A model generated the notes under the pieces. The model did not search any database and was not told the origin of the DNA. It was given only the letters and a program-made list of their open reading frames with translations. Shown piece by piece: positions 14,514-22,367 of a stretch of DNA of 22,450 nucleotides. The stretch is from Bacillota bacterium. GTDB lineage: Bacteria > Bacillota > UBA4882 > UBA10575. The stretch covers positions 1-22,450 of the forward strand of contig JAAYMP010000200.1 of NCBI GenBank assembly GCA_012521315.1. Reading direction: 5' to 3'. A program made the position numbers and the translations under genes. Each line of letters begins with the position of its first letter. Within the stretch, counting starts at the first letter, position 1.

Positions 14514-17500
14514 ATGACTGATTTTGTCCATCTCCATGTCCATTCCCAGTATTCGCTCCTGGACGGGGCGGCCGCTTTAGACCGCTTGGTCGAAGAAGCA
14601 GCCGCCACGGGACAACGGGCGGTTGCCCTGACCGACCACGGGGTGATGTACGGGGCGTTTAAATTTTACCAAGCGGCGAAAGCCGCGGGAGTCAAACCGG
14701 TGATCGGTTGCGAAGTTTATGTCGCCAAACGCACCCGGCATGACCGGGAAGCGAAGGTCGATGACGACCCTTACCATCTGGTCCTCTTGGCGGAGGATGA
14801 AAAGGGGTACAAGAACCTGACCAAACTGATCTCCCTGGCGCATCTGGACGGCTTTTACTACCGGCCGCGGGTTGACCGTGAACTCCTGGCGGAGTATGCC
14901 GGCGGGCTGATTGCGCTTTCCGCCTGTTTCAGCGGGGAGATCCCCGTCCATTTGCTGGCCGGCGACTACGAAGCCGCCGAAAAAGCGGCCGCCTGGTACC
15001 GGGAGGTTTTTGGGCCGCGGAATTTCTTTCTGGAATTGCAAAACCAGGGGTTGGAAGGGCAAAGAAAGTTGAACCGGGACCTGGCAGACCTGGCCCAAAC
15101 CCTTGGCCTGGAGTTGGTGGCCACCAACGACCTGCACTACATCAAACGGGAAGACGCCACCGTCCATGACGTTCTGCTCTGCATCCAAACCGGGAAGACC
15201 TTAGATGACCCTAACCGCTTGAAGTTTCCCACCGATGAATTCTACTTTAAAACCGGGGAGGAGATGGCCCGGGCTTTTCCCGAGTTTCCGCAGGCGCTGA
15301 AGAATACCGTGGCCATTGCCGAACGCTGCAACTTCCATTTTGAAGTGGGGAAATACCAATTGCCCGACTACCGGATTCCGCCCGGTTTTACGGATAAAGA
15401 TGCCTATCTGGCCCACTTGTGCCGGGAAAACCTTCCCCGCCGTTATCCGCGGGTGACCCCGGAGGTGGAAGAGCGGCTCAACTATGAGCTGGGGGTGATT
15501 GCCAAGACTGGTTTTGCCGGTTACTTTCTGATCGTCGGCGACTTTGTCCGGTACGCCAAGGAGCAGGGGATCCCGGTCGGTCCGGGCCGGGGCTCGGGCG
15601 CGGGTAGCCTGGTCGGTTACCTCCTGGGCATCACCGAACTGGACCCCCTCGAGCACCAGTTGCTTTTCGAGCGGTTCTTAAATCCGGAACGGGTCTCCAT
15701 GCCCGATTTTGACATCGACTTTTGTTTTGAACGCCGGGGCGAGGTCATCGAGTATGTGAAGGAAAAATACGGCCGCGACCATGTGGCCCAGATCATCACC
15801 TTTGGGACGATGGCGGCCAAGGGGGCCGTTCGCGATGTGGGGAGGGTGTTGGGCTTCCCCTATGGTGAGGTTGACAAGATTGCGAAACTGATCTCCAACG
15901 CCGCTGGTTCGACCTTGACGGAGATCGTGAAGAACACGCCGGACCTGGCGGCTTTGGCCCGCGCGGATGAGCGGGTGGGAAGACTCCTGGCCATCGCCAA
16001 AGCGGTGGAGGGTTTTCCCCGCCATGCTTCGATCCATGCAGCCGGGGTGGTGATTACGCCGGAACCGTTGACCGAATATGTGCCGCTGGCGCGGGCCAGT
16101 GAGGGCGAAGCCACCACCCAGTTTCCCATGGAGGATCTGGAAGCGATTGGCCTTTTAAAGATGGATTTTTTGGGCCTACGGACCCTCACGGTGCTCAGCG
16201 ACACCATTGCTTTGGTCAAGGAGTCAACCGGGGAAGAATACACCCTGGCGACTGTTCCCCAAGATGACGAAGGGACTTACCGCCTCCTTTGTTCCGGCTT
16301 GACCCAGGGGATTTTCCAGTTGGAGAGTGGCGGGATGCGCCGGCTCTTGGTCCAATTGGCCCCGGAACGGTTGGATGACCTGATTTCGCTGGTCGCCTTG
16401 TACCGGCCGGGCCCCTTGGGCAGCGGGATGGTGGAGGATTTCATCAGGGCGCGCCACGGCGAAAAGGAAGTGACTTATCCCCATCCGCTCTTGACGGAGA
16501 TCTTGGCCCCGACCTACGGGATCATTCTTTACCAGGAGCAAGTGATGCAGATCTGTCACCGTTTGGGCGGGTTTACCCTTGGGGAAGCGGACCTGGTCCG
16601 GCGGGCGATGGGCAAGAAACAACCGGAACTTTTGGCGGCGATGCGCGAAAAATTTGTGCAGGGCGCCAGCGCGCGCGGAATTCCCCGGGTTACGGCGGAG
16701 GAGATCTTCCACTTGATGGAGTTTTTTGCCGGGTACGGGTTTAACAAATCCCATTCGGCGGCCTACGCTTTAATCGCCTACTGGACCGCTTTCTTCAAAG
16801 CCAATTACCCCCAAGCTTTTATGGCGGCTCTTTTAACCAGCGTGATGGGGAATACGGATAAAGTCCGCGTTTATATTGAAGAATGCCACCGGCTGGGGAT
16901 CCCCATTTATCCGCCCGACGTCAACCACAGCAAGGAACGGTTTACGGTCGAAGGGAACGGCATCCGGGTCGGGCTGTTGGCCATTAAGAACCTGGGGAGC
17001 GCAGCTATCCAGGCGATCCTTACGGAGCAGGCCAAAGCCCCCTTCAACTCGCTTCACGACTTTTGTTGCCGGGTGGATCTGCGCACGGTCAACAAAAGGG
17101 CGGTGGAGAGCCTGATCCGTGTGGGGGCGCTCGCGTCGACCGGGCACACCCGCCGGGCGATGTTGGCCCAGTTGGAGGAGGCTTTCGAAACGGCCCACCG
17201 GTACGCGGCGCAACAGGCGAGCGGGCAGTTATCCCTTTTCGAACCGGTGGCGGAAGCTTCGGCCCCTCCCGCCCCGCCGCGCCGGGACGAGGAGGAAGAG
17301 TATCCCCCTTCCACCTTATTTAACATGGAGAAAGAATACCTCGGCGTCTATCTAAGCGGTCATCCCCTTGACCCGTGGCGGGAAAAACTGGCCCAAAACC
17401 GGATTCCGGCTTTGGCCGAAGTTTTGGAGGCGGGCGTGGAAACCGAGGTGATTGTGGGCGGGGTGGTCAGCGGGTGGCGCCGTCTGACCACGAAAGCGGG

Positions 17501-17744
17501 GAAGACCATGGCCACTTTTACGCTGGAGGATCTTTCGGACGCCATCGAAGTGTTGGTTTTCCCGCAACTTTACGAAAAAATTGCGGCGGAAGCCGCCAAT
17601 GACCGGATCGTGCTGGTCAAAGGGCGTATTGAAGCCGATGATGAGGAGCGTAAATTTCTGGCGCAGCAGATCCGCTGGTTGCCGGAGCGACCGGAAGGGC
17701 AGCCGGTGGCGGCAGGCCGGGACGCTTTAGGCAACAGAACATAA
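14514..17744 (+). CDS. dnaE: DNA polymerase III alpha subunit (DnaE)
   Basis: 1076 residues, a normal DnaE length. The PHP domain opens with FVHLHVHSQYSLLDG and keeps the metal-site residues H6, H8, H10, D41-H42 (TDHGVMYG), E67 (GCEVYV) and a later NDLH. The polymerase core has GPGRGSGAGSL, then PDFDIDF at 397-403 carrying catalytic aspartates. It continues with HASIHAAGVVI, LYRPGPLGSGM, YQEQVMQI and YGFNKSHSAAYALIAY. Helix-hairpin-helix and OB-fold regions follow; the latter, near residue 975, starts VIVGGVVSGWRRL. It synthesises DNA in the replisome with the clamp and loader. ATG 14514 is chosen over TTG 14508 because GGAGG at 14501-14505 gives better spacing. In Bacillota that also carry PolC, DnaE extends primers; PolC is not in the window. 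Confidence 0.97.
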   Translation: MTDFVHLHVHSQYSLLDGAAALDRLVEEAAATGQRAVALTDHGVMYGAFKFYQAAKAAGVKPVIGCEVYVAKRTRHDREAKVDDDPYHLVLLAEDEKGYKNLTKLISLAHLDGFYYRPRVDRELLAEYAGGLIALSACFSGEIPVHLLAGDYEAAEKAAAWYREVFGPRNFFLELQNQGLEGQRKLNRDLADLAQTLGLELVATNDLHYIKREDATVHDVLLCIQTGKTLDDPNRLKFPTDEFYFKTGEEMARAFPEFPQALKNTVAIAERCNFHFEVGKYQLPDYRIPPGFTDKDAYLAHLCRENLPRRYPRVTPEVEERLNYELGVIAKTGFAGYFLIVGDFVRYAKEQGIPVGPGRGSGAGSLVGYLLGITELDPLEHQLLFERFLNPERVSMPDFDIDFCFERRGEVIEYVKEKYGRDHVAQIITFGTMAAKGAVRDVGRVLGFPYGEVDKIAKLISNAAGSTLTEIVKNTPDLAALARADERVGRLLAIAKAVEGFPRHASIHAAGVVITPEPLTEYVPLARASEGEATTQFPMEDLEAIGLLKMDFLGLRTLTVLSDTIALVKESTGEEYTLATVPQDDEGTYRLLCSGLTQGIFQLESGGMRRLLVQLAPERLDDLISLVALYRPGPLGSGMVEDFIRARHGEKEVTYPHPLLTEILAPTYGIILYQEQVMQICHRLGGFTLGEADLVRRAMGKKQPELLAAMREKFVQGASARGIPRVTAEEIFHLMEFFAGYGFNKSHSAAYALIAYWTAFFKANYPQAFMAALLTSVMGNTDKVRVYIEECHRLGIPIYPPDVNHSKERFTVEGNGIRVGLLAIKNLGSAAIQAILTEQAKAPFNSLHDFCCRVDLRTVNKRAVESLIRVGALASTGHTRRAMLAQLEEAFETAHRYAAQQASGQLSLFEPVAEASAPPAPPRRDEEEEYPPSTLFNMEKEYLGVYLSGHPLDPWREKLAQNRIPALAEVLEAGVETEVIVGGVVSGWRRLTTKAGKTMATFTLEDLSDAIEVLVFPQLYEKIAAEAANDRIVLVKGRIEADDEERKFLAQQIRWLPERPEGQPVAAGRDALGNRT

Positions 17745-17766
17745 AACAAAGGATCTTGTATTATGT
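17739..17766 (+). other. AT-rich stem-loop over the dnaE stop codon
   Basis: ACATAAAACAA (17739-17749) pairs with TTGTATTATGT (17756-17766) at 10 of 11 positions, with a 6-nt loop. The stop codon is inside the stem. No T tract follows, so it is at best a weak 3'-end structure. Confidence 0.35.
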
Positions 17767-17809
17767 CGCAACACCGGGAATAAACTTTATTTCAGGGATT
17801 ATCTTTTAG

Positions 17810-17838
17810 TTTACAATACCGCTTTTAGCTGCTAATAT
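17810..17838 (+). promoter_or_regulatory. Promoter of the structured RNA downstream of dnaE
   Basis: TTTACA (17810-17815) and TAATAT (17833-17838) are separated by 17 nt. The predicted start near 17845 coincides with the 5' strand of the RNA's closing stem, and an intrinsic terminator follows at 18049-18084. Confidence 0.65.
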
Positions 17839-17844
17839 GAATAT

Positions 17845-18084
17845 GTAATACCGCTCTGTTCTTCAAGCAACGTCGCAAAGGTTATAGAAGAATAAAAGCA
17901 CTTGTCCATTTACGAGACGCACCAAAGCATAAACAAGGATTGTCGTTTGGTCGTTGCAACGGCTTTTCTACCCTTTGAAGCAAGTTACGCGGCAACAAAC
18001 CGAGCAAAGATGCTGTTACATTCAGAGATAAGCAGAGCAGTATGCAATAAGACCGGGGAAACATGAAAACCCGGTCTTTTTTTT
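17845..18084 (+). ncRNA. Structured small RNA, 6S-like in architecture
   Basis: A non-coding unit of about 240 nt with its own promoter and terminator. The ends pair: ATACCGCTCTG (17848-17858) with CAGAGCAGTAT (18033-18043), one mismatch in 11. Inside are nested pairs CAAAGG (17876-17881) with CCTTTG (17972-17977), AGA plus AAAGC (17886-17899) with GCTTTTCT (17962-17969), and ACG-ACCAAA (17917-17926) with TTTGGTCGT (17946-17954). This gives a long rod with an asymmetric internal bubble of about 17 nt on the 5' side and 55 nt on the 3' side. A rod of about 200 nt with closed ends and a central bubble is the 6S RNA plan, which sequesters sigma-A RNA polymerase. Primary sequence is not diagnostic, so another sRNA is possible. 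Confidence 0.5.
18049..18084 (+). terminator. Intrinsic terminator of the structured RNA
   Basis: AAGACCGGG (18049-18057) pairs perfectly with CCCGGTCTT (18070-18078) and is followed by eight T (18077-18084). It isolates the RNA gene from the mgl operon. Confidence 0.9.
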
Positions 18085-18085
18085 G

Positions 18086-18099
18086 TGTAAACGAAAAAG
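18086..18099 (+). promoter_or_regulatory. Weak cre-like site upstream of the mgl operon
   Basis: TGTAAACGAAAAAG matches the catabolite-response consensus (TGNAARCG then A/T-rich, ending CA) except at the last two bases. It lies about 130 bp before the mglB promoter, far for direct repression. The AT-rich stretch 18100-18205 shows no gene or other signal. Confidence 0.25.
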
Positions 18100-18205
18100 G
18101 TCGAAAGCTTAAGTTGCCTCGGTTTTAATAAAAGAAAAAAAATGGTTACAAAAAGAAGGAATAGAAAGGTTGGGGAGGAATATTTATTTATAGTTTCTTT
18201 CAATT

Positions 18206-18246
18206 GGTTTCAGATTGTTTGTTTTTTGAAACCTTCATAATATAAA
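18206..18246 (+). promoter_or_regulatory. mglB: mglB promoter region with an inverted repeat over the -35 element
   Basis: Two overlapping promoter readings are possible: TTGTTT (18215-18220) with TAATAT (18238-18243), 17-nt spacer, or TTGTTT (18219-18224) with TATAAA (18241-18246), 16-nt spacer. GGTTTCA (18206-18212) and TGAAACC (18227-18233) form a perfect 7-bp inverted repeat that encloses the -35 region, a fitting place for a repressor. A leader of about 85 nt precedes mglB. Confidence 0.6.
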
Positions 18247-18265
18247 TATGAAAAGAGGGGATGCC

Positions 18266-18291
18266 AGGGAAAATATTGAGATCATTTCCCT
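18266..18291 (+). other. Hairpin in the mglB leader
   Basis: AGGGAAA (18266-18272) pairs with TTTCCCT (18285-18291) around a 12-nt loop. Only a short T stretch follows, so it is more likely to stabilise the 5' end than to terminate transcription. Confidence 0.4.
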
Positions 18292-18337
18292 TTCCGGAGA
18301 AAAAAGGAAAAAATAAAAAAATCAGGAGGGTTTTTGA

Positions 18338-19339
18338 GTGAAACGGACGGTTCTCTTTCTTTTCTTGGTTATGTTGTTGGTGGTTTCGGTTTCAGGGATG
18401 GCGGCCCGTCAAATTAATATTGGTTGCGCAATCTATAAATTCGACGATACCTTCATGACGGGAGTGCGCAATACCATCTTAGATGCGGCGAAAGGTAAAG
18501 CCAGAGTAGAGATGGTTGATAGCCAGAACTCTCAACCGATCCAGAACGACCGCATCGATCTGTTTATTACCAAAAAAGTAGATGCCATGGCGATTAACCC
18601 GGTGGACCGCGCCGCGGCTGGCGTGATCATTGATAAAGCCAAGAAGGCCAATATCCCGGTGGTCTTCTTTAACCGGGAACCCTTCCCCGATGATATGCAA
18701 AAATGGGATAAAGTTTATTACGTCGGGGCAAGAGCCGAGGAATCCGGGACAATCTCCGGTCAATTAATCGTTGACTACTGGAAAGCCCATCCGGAAGCCG
18801 ACAAGAACAAGGATGGTGTTCTCCAGTACGTCATGCTGACGGGTGAACCCGGGCACCAGGACGCTGAGCTAAGAACGGAATATTCAATTAAAGCGGTGAC
18901 CGCGGCCGGGATCAAAGTGCAATGCCTCGCGCAAGACACCGCGATGTGGAACCGGGTTAACGGGCAGGAAAAAATGGCTGCGTTTTTGGCCAGCCATGGT
19001 GACAAAATTGAAGCCGTCTTTGCCAACAACGACGATATGGCGTTAGGCGCGATCGAAGCTTTACGGGCGGCCGGTTATTTCAGAGGCGGCAAGTACATGC
19101 CAGTTGTCGGCGTGGACGCGACTGCTCCGGCTCTGGAAGCCTTGAAGGAAGGAACCCTGCTTGGTACCGTTCTTAATGATGCGAAGAACCAAGGGAAGGC
19201 CGTCTTTGAACTGGCCTATGTTTTAGCCCAAGGCAAAACACCGACCAAAGAAAACACCGGCTATGAAATTACTGATGGGAAATACGTCTGGATTCCGTAC
19301 CGGAAAATTACAATTGAAAACTGGCAAGACGCCTTATAA
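18338..19339 (+). CDS. mglB: Galactose/glucose (methyl-galactoside) ABC transporter substrate-binding protein
   Basis: 333 residues from GTG 18338, 7 nt after AGGAGGG. A hydrophobic signal peptide (about 1-23) precedes INIGCAIYKFDDTFM, which matches the start of mature MglB. The EF-hand-like Ca-binding loop DKNKDGVLQY is present, followed by LTGEPGHQDAELRT, DTAMWNRV, FANNDDMALGAIEAL, VVGVDATAPALEAL and GTVLNDAKNQGKA, all family hallmarks in the correct order. It captures hexose outside the membrane and delivers it to MglA/MglC. Gram-positive versions are normally lipoproteins, but there is no lipobox cysteine here; the first cysteine (IGC) is inside the mature fold. The hairpin after the gene probably lets it be made in excess of MglA and MglC. 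Confidence 0.93.
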   Translation: MKRTVLFLFLVMLLVVSVSGMAARQINIGCAIYKFDDTFMTGVRNTILDAAKGKARVEMVDSQNSQPIQNDRIDLFITKKVDAMAINPVDRAAAGVIIDKAKKANIPVVFFNREPFPDDMQKWDKVYYVGARAEESGTISGQLIVDYWKAHPEADKNKDGVLQYVMLTGEPGHQDAELRTEYSIKAVTAAGIKVQCLAQDTAMWNRVNGQEKMAAFLASHGDKIEAVFANNDDMALGAIEALRAAGYFRGGKYMPVVGVDATAPALEALKEGTLLGTVLNDAKNQGKAVFELAYVLAQGKTPTKENTGYEITDGKYVWIPYRKITIENWQDAL

Positions 19340-19387
19340 TCCGACTGTATAAGCAGCAAATCCTGAATTAAACATAACGTAACGGTA

Positions 19388-19427
19388 GGGGCAAGGGGGC
19401 AAGTGCGCAAATTTGCTCCCTTGCTCT
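19388..19427 (+). other. 15-bp hairpin between mglB and mglA
   Basis: Bases 19388-19402 and 19413-19427 pair over 15 positions counting G-U pairs, with a 10-nt loop. No T tract follows, so read-through is expected. Structures here typically protect the upstream binding-protein message from 3' exonucleases and reduce downstream expression. Confidence 0.75.
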
Positions 19428-19473
19428 CTCGCAAAAAGATTCAGGGAGAAGAAATGACAGGGGGCGTTATGAT

Positions 19474-20991
19474 GTGAATGATAAGTATGTTCTTGAGATG
19501 AACAATATATCAAAAGAGTTTCCAGGCGTTAGGGCGTTGGATGACGTAACGTTCAAAGTGCGACCAGGTACGGTGCATGCTTTGATGGGGGAAAATGGCG
19601 CCGGTAAGTCGACGCTGATGAAGTGCCTATTTGGTTTGTATAAACCCGATGCCGGGGAGATCATGATCAACGGCAAAAAAGTAGAGATTCAAAACGCCAA
19701 AGAGGCGTTGGATCATGGTATTTCCATGATTCACCAGGAGTTGCATTCCAACCTCCACCGTAATGTGATGGAGAATATATGGCTCGGCCGGTTTCCACTG
19801 AAAAGGATCGGGCCGTTTACCTTTATTGACGAGCGTAAGATGTACCGGGATACAAAAGAACTCTTTGATAATCTGCGGATGGATATTGATCCGAAAGAGA
19901 TCGTTGGAAGGATGTCCGTATCCCGGATCCAGTTGTTAGAGATTGCACGGGCTGTTTCCTACGACGCCAAGGTTATAATTATGGATGAACCCAGTTCTTC
20001 TTTGACCGAACATGAGGTGGAACGTCTTTTTGGGATTATTCGGGATCTAAAAAACCGGGGTGTGGCAATTATATATATTTCCCATAAAATAGAGGAGATC
20101 TTGCAGATTGCGGATGAAGTCACCATTTTACGGGACGGGAAAAAGGTTGGGGTTTGGCCTGCCGCCGAATTGACCAACGATTTAATCATCTCCAGAATGG
20201 TAGGACGCCCGCTGACCAATCGCTTTCCGCCGCGGGAAAACAAACCCAGCACGGAAGTGATCTTGCGCGTTGAAGGGTTAACTTCTCCCCTTTTTAAATC
20301 TTTTAAGGATATCAGTTTCGAATTATATCATGGTGAAATCCTTGGGATCGGCGGCTTGGTAGGTGCGCAAAGGACCGAACTGATCGAAGCTTTATTCGGT
20401 TTGCGCGCGGTGGAAAGAGGCCGGATTTTTTATAAAGGAAAAGAGGTTAAGATCAACTCGCCGCTCACGGCGAAAAAACTGGGGATGTCCCTCTTGACGG
20501 AAGAACGGCGTGCCACGGGGATCTTTCCGGTCTTGGATGTTCTGGAAAACACCTGCATTGCCAACCTGCCTAAATATGTAAAACGTAACAAACTGTTGGA
20601 TGACAGCATGCGGCGGGCGGAAGCAAAGCGGGCCGTTGAGATGCTCGATGTGAAGACGCCCTCGTTAAAAACGTTGATCCAGGACCTCTCCGGCGGTAAT
20701 CAACAGAAAGTCCTCTTTGCCCGCTGGCTCTTGACCGAACCGGAGGTCCTGTTGTTGGACGAGCCGACCCGTGGCATTGACGTCGGGGCGAAATATGAGA
20801 TTTATACGATCATGGCCGATCTGGCGAAACAGGGGAAGAGTATTATCTTTATTTCGTCGGAGATGCCGGAGCTAATCGGGATGGCGGACCGGATCATGGT
20901 TATGTGTGAAGGACGCCTGTCCGGTTTTGTTTCCGGGGAAGAGGCGACGCAGGAAAACATTATGCGGTTGGCCACTAAATTCATGGCTTGA
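19474..20991 (+). CDS. mglA: Galactose/methyl-galactoside ABC transporter ATP-binding protein (two ABC domains)
   Basis: 505 residues, the size of MglA/RbsA-type duplicated ATPases. The first domain has Walker A GENGAGKST at 39-47, a degenerate signature MSVSR, and Walker B VIIMDEP near 167-173. The second has a Walker A region GIGGLVGAQRTEL at 291-303 that lacks the GKS/T lysine, a canonical LSGGNQQ at 405-411 and LLLDEPTRGID at 426-436. One intact site and one degenerate site is the family pattern. It powers sugar uptake through MglC. GTG 19474 is the only usable start; the ATGs at 19469 and 19472 run straight into a stop. AGGGGG at 19459-19464 is the ribosome site. Confidence 0.95.
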   Translation: MNDKYVLEMNNISKEFPGVRALDDVTFKVRPGTVHALMGENGAGKSTLMKCLFGLYKPDAGEIMINGKKVEIQNAKEALDHGISMIHQELHSNLHRNVMENIWLGRFPLKRIGPFTFIDERKMYRDTKELFDNLRMDIDPKEIVGRMSVSRIQLLEIARAVSYDAKVIIMDEPSSSLTEHEVERLFGIIRDLKNRGVAIIYISHKIEEILQIADEVTILRDGKKVGVWPAAELTNDLIISRMVGRPLTNRFPPRENKPSTEVILRVEGLTSPLFKSFKDISFELYHGEILGIGGLVGAQRTELIEALFGLRAVERGRIFYKGKEVKINSPLTAKKLGMSLLTEERRATGIFPVLDVLENTCIANLPKYVKRNKLLDDSMRRAEAKRAVEMLDVKTPSLKTLIQDLSGGNQQKVLFARWLLTEPEVLLLDEPTRGIDVGAKYEIYTIMADLAKQGKSIIFISSEMPELIGMADRIMVMCEGRLSGFVSGEEATQENIMRLATKFMA

Positions 20992-21009
20992 CCACAAGGA
21001 GGGTAAATA

Positions 21010-22026
21010 ATGCGCCTAATCGAGTCGCAGAAGATCAAGAACTTTATCACGATGAATGCCATTTATATAGTACTGATCCTGCTGATCATCGGAATTGCCT
21101 TTATCGATCCGAGATTTATCTCCATTGTTTGTCTGCGCGATATTCTGATCCAATCGTCCACCCGTATCATCATTGCTTTAGGGATCTTCTTTATCATCCT
21201 TACCGGCGGGGTTGACCTTTCCGCGGGACGAGCGGTCGGGCTGGCGGCGGTGATTACCGCGTCTTTGCTGCAGTCTCCCGACTACCTTCGGCGTTTTTAT
21301 CCGGATCTCCCGCAGCTCCCCCTGATCCTGCCGATCTTAATCGCCGTTGCCATTTGCTTGCTGGCGGGCTTGATTAATGGTTTTATTGTGGCCAGGTTTG
21401 GGGTACCGCCCTTTATTGCCACTTTAGGAATGCAGGTGATCATTTATGGGGCCAACTCGATCTATTTTGATTTACCCCCCAACAACTCCCAACCGATCGG
21501 CGGCTTAAACCGTTCCCTAACTGAACTGGGAACCGGCGCGATCGGTGAAGGTTTGTATTCCTTGCCGTATATTGTCATTATTGCAGCGGTTGTTGCGGTC
21601 GTGGTTTGGATTATCGCCAATAAGACCCAATTTGGGAAGAACGTTTATGCCATTGGTGGTAATGTTGAAGCAGCACGGGTTTCCGGGATCAATATTGGTA
21701 AGAACTTAATGGTGGTTTACGCGATGGCGGGCGCCTTGTATGGTTTGGCCGGTGTCTTGGAAGCGGCGCGCACCGGCGGCGCGACCAATAACTACGGGAC
21801 ATCGTACGAATTGGACGCCATCGCCGCTTGTGTTGTCGGTGGCGTGTCGGCTACCGGCGGGATTGGTAAAGTGCCCGGGGTGTTGGCCGGGGTTCTGATT
21901 TTTAGTGTGATCAACTATGGCCTCACCTTTATCAATGTTAACCCGTACTGGCAGATGATCATCAAGGGTCTTATTATCGTCGCGGCGGTTGCGTTTGACA
22001 TCCGGAAATACCGGAGAAGGAAATAA
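21010..22026 (+). CDS. mglC: Galactose/methyl-galactoside ABC transporter permease
   Basis: 338 residues from ATG 21010, 7 nt after AAGGAGGG and 18 nt after mglA, so they are co-transcribed. It is a branched-chain/ribose-type permease with about eight to ten membrane segments. Family motifs are ILTGGVDLSAGRAVGLAAV, LINGFIVARFGVPPFIATLGM, NKTQFGKNVYAIGGNVEAARVSGI and ELDAIAACVVGGVSATGGIG with VPGVLAG after it; the AIGGN-EAARVSGI stretch contains the coupling helix that contacts MglA. It forms the membrane pore for the hexose. A terminator lies 53 nt beyond the stop, ending the operon. Confidence 0.95.
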   Translation: MRLIESQKIKNFITMNAIYIVLILLIIGIAFIDPRFISIVCLRDILIQSSTRIIIALGIFFIILTGGVDLSAGRAVGLAAVITASLLQSPDYLRRFYPDLPQLPLILPILIAVAICLLAGLINGFIVARFGVPPFIATLGMQVIIYGANSIYFDLPPNNSQPIGGLNRSLTELGTGAIGEGLYSLPYIVIIAAVVAVVVWIIANKTQFGKNVYAIGGNVEAARVSGINIGKNLMVVYAMAGALYGLAGVLEAARTGGATNNYGTSYELDAIAACVVGGVSATGGIGKVPGVLAGVLIFSVINYGLTFINVNPYWQMIIKGLIIVAAVAFDIRKYRRRK

Positions 22027-22078
22027 AGCGCAAGTTACCGAGGTAGTTCACATGCGAAGGGTATGCCAGGAAAAGAAT

Positions 22079-22119
22079 GGGGGAAGCACGGGGGTTGTAC
22101 CCTGGTTCCCCCTTATTTT
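22079..22119 (+). terminator. mglC: Intrinsic terminator after mglC
   Basis: GGGGGAA (22079-22085) pairs with TTCCCCC (22106-22112), enclosing a second short G/C pairing, and TTATTTT follows. It closes the mglBAC transcript. Between it and the next gene (22120-22367) I find only a promoter and a candidate operator. Confidence 0.75.
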
Positions 22120-22277
22120 CCCTTTCGGCGAAGATTTTTTCTATGAAATCCTGCCCAGGAGATTCCCAACTTGATCAGAAATTTTTATTTCAAAAATGGA
22201 AAGAGGACCGCGAGAAGATTAAAGAGAAGATGAAGCAGGATTGTAACAGTTGCTTCCTTTATTGCTGATCGAATTGC

Positions 22278-22295
22278 TTTTGTTTTCAAACGAAA
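22278..22295. promoter_or_regulatory. Imperfect palindrome, candidate operator upstream of the DeoR-type gene
   Basis: TTTTGTTTTCAAACGAAA is symmetric at 14 of 18 positions. It lies about 30 bp before the -35 element of the next gene. Its AAACGAAA core also occurs at 18089-18096 upstream of mglB, which would fit a regulator common to both, but the motif is short and AT-rich. Confidence 0.35.
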
Positions 22296-22321
22296 TACTG
22301 TTCCGGAAAAACATAAAATAA

Positions 22322-22350
22322 TTGACAAAAAAAGAAAATAATCGTAAAAT
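22322..22350 (+). promoter_or_regulatory. Sigma-A promoter for the DeoR-type regulator
   Basis: TTGACA (22322-22327) and TAAAAT (22345-22350) are 17 nt apart. The predicted transcription start (about 22357) falls only about 10 nt before the ATG and within the GAGGAGGGG ribosome site (22352-22360). The transcript may be almost leaderless, or another start site may be used. Confidence 0.6.
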
Positions 22351-22367
22351 CGAGGAGGGGTGGTAGG

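Noticed and set aside
17882..18203. Short minus-strand open frames of 60 and 72 codons across the structured RNA
   Set aside because: They lie over a plus-strand RNA gene with its own promoter and terminator, lack ribosome sites and resemble AT-rich random translation.
22143..22268. Possible 41-residue Lys/Glu- and Cys-containing peptide starting at ATG 22143 after the mglC terminator
   Set aside because: No Shine-Dalgarno sequence at a sensible distance, no promoter between the terminator and the ATG, and composition like the AT-rich spacer around it.
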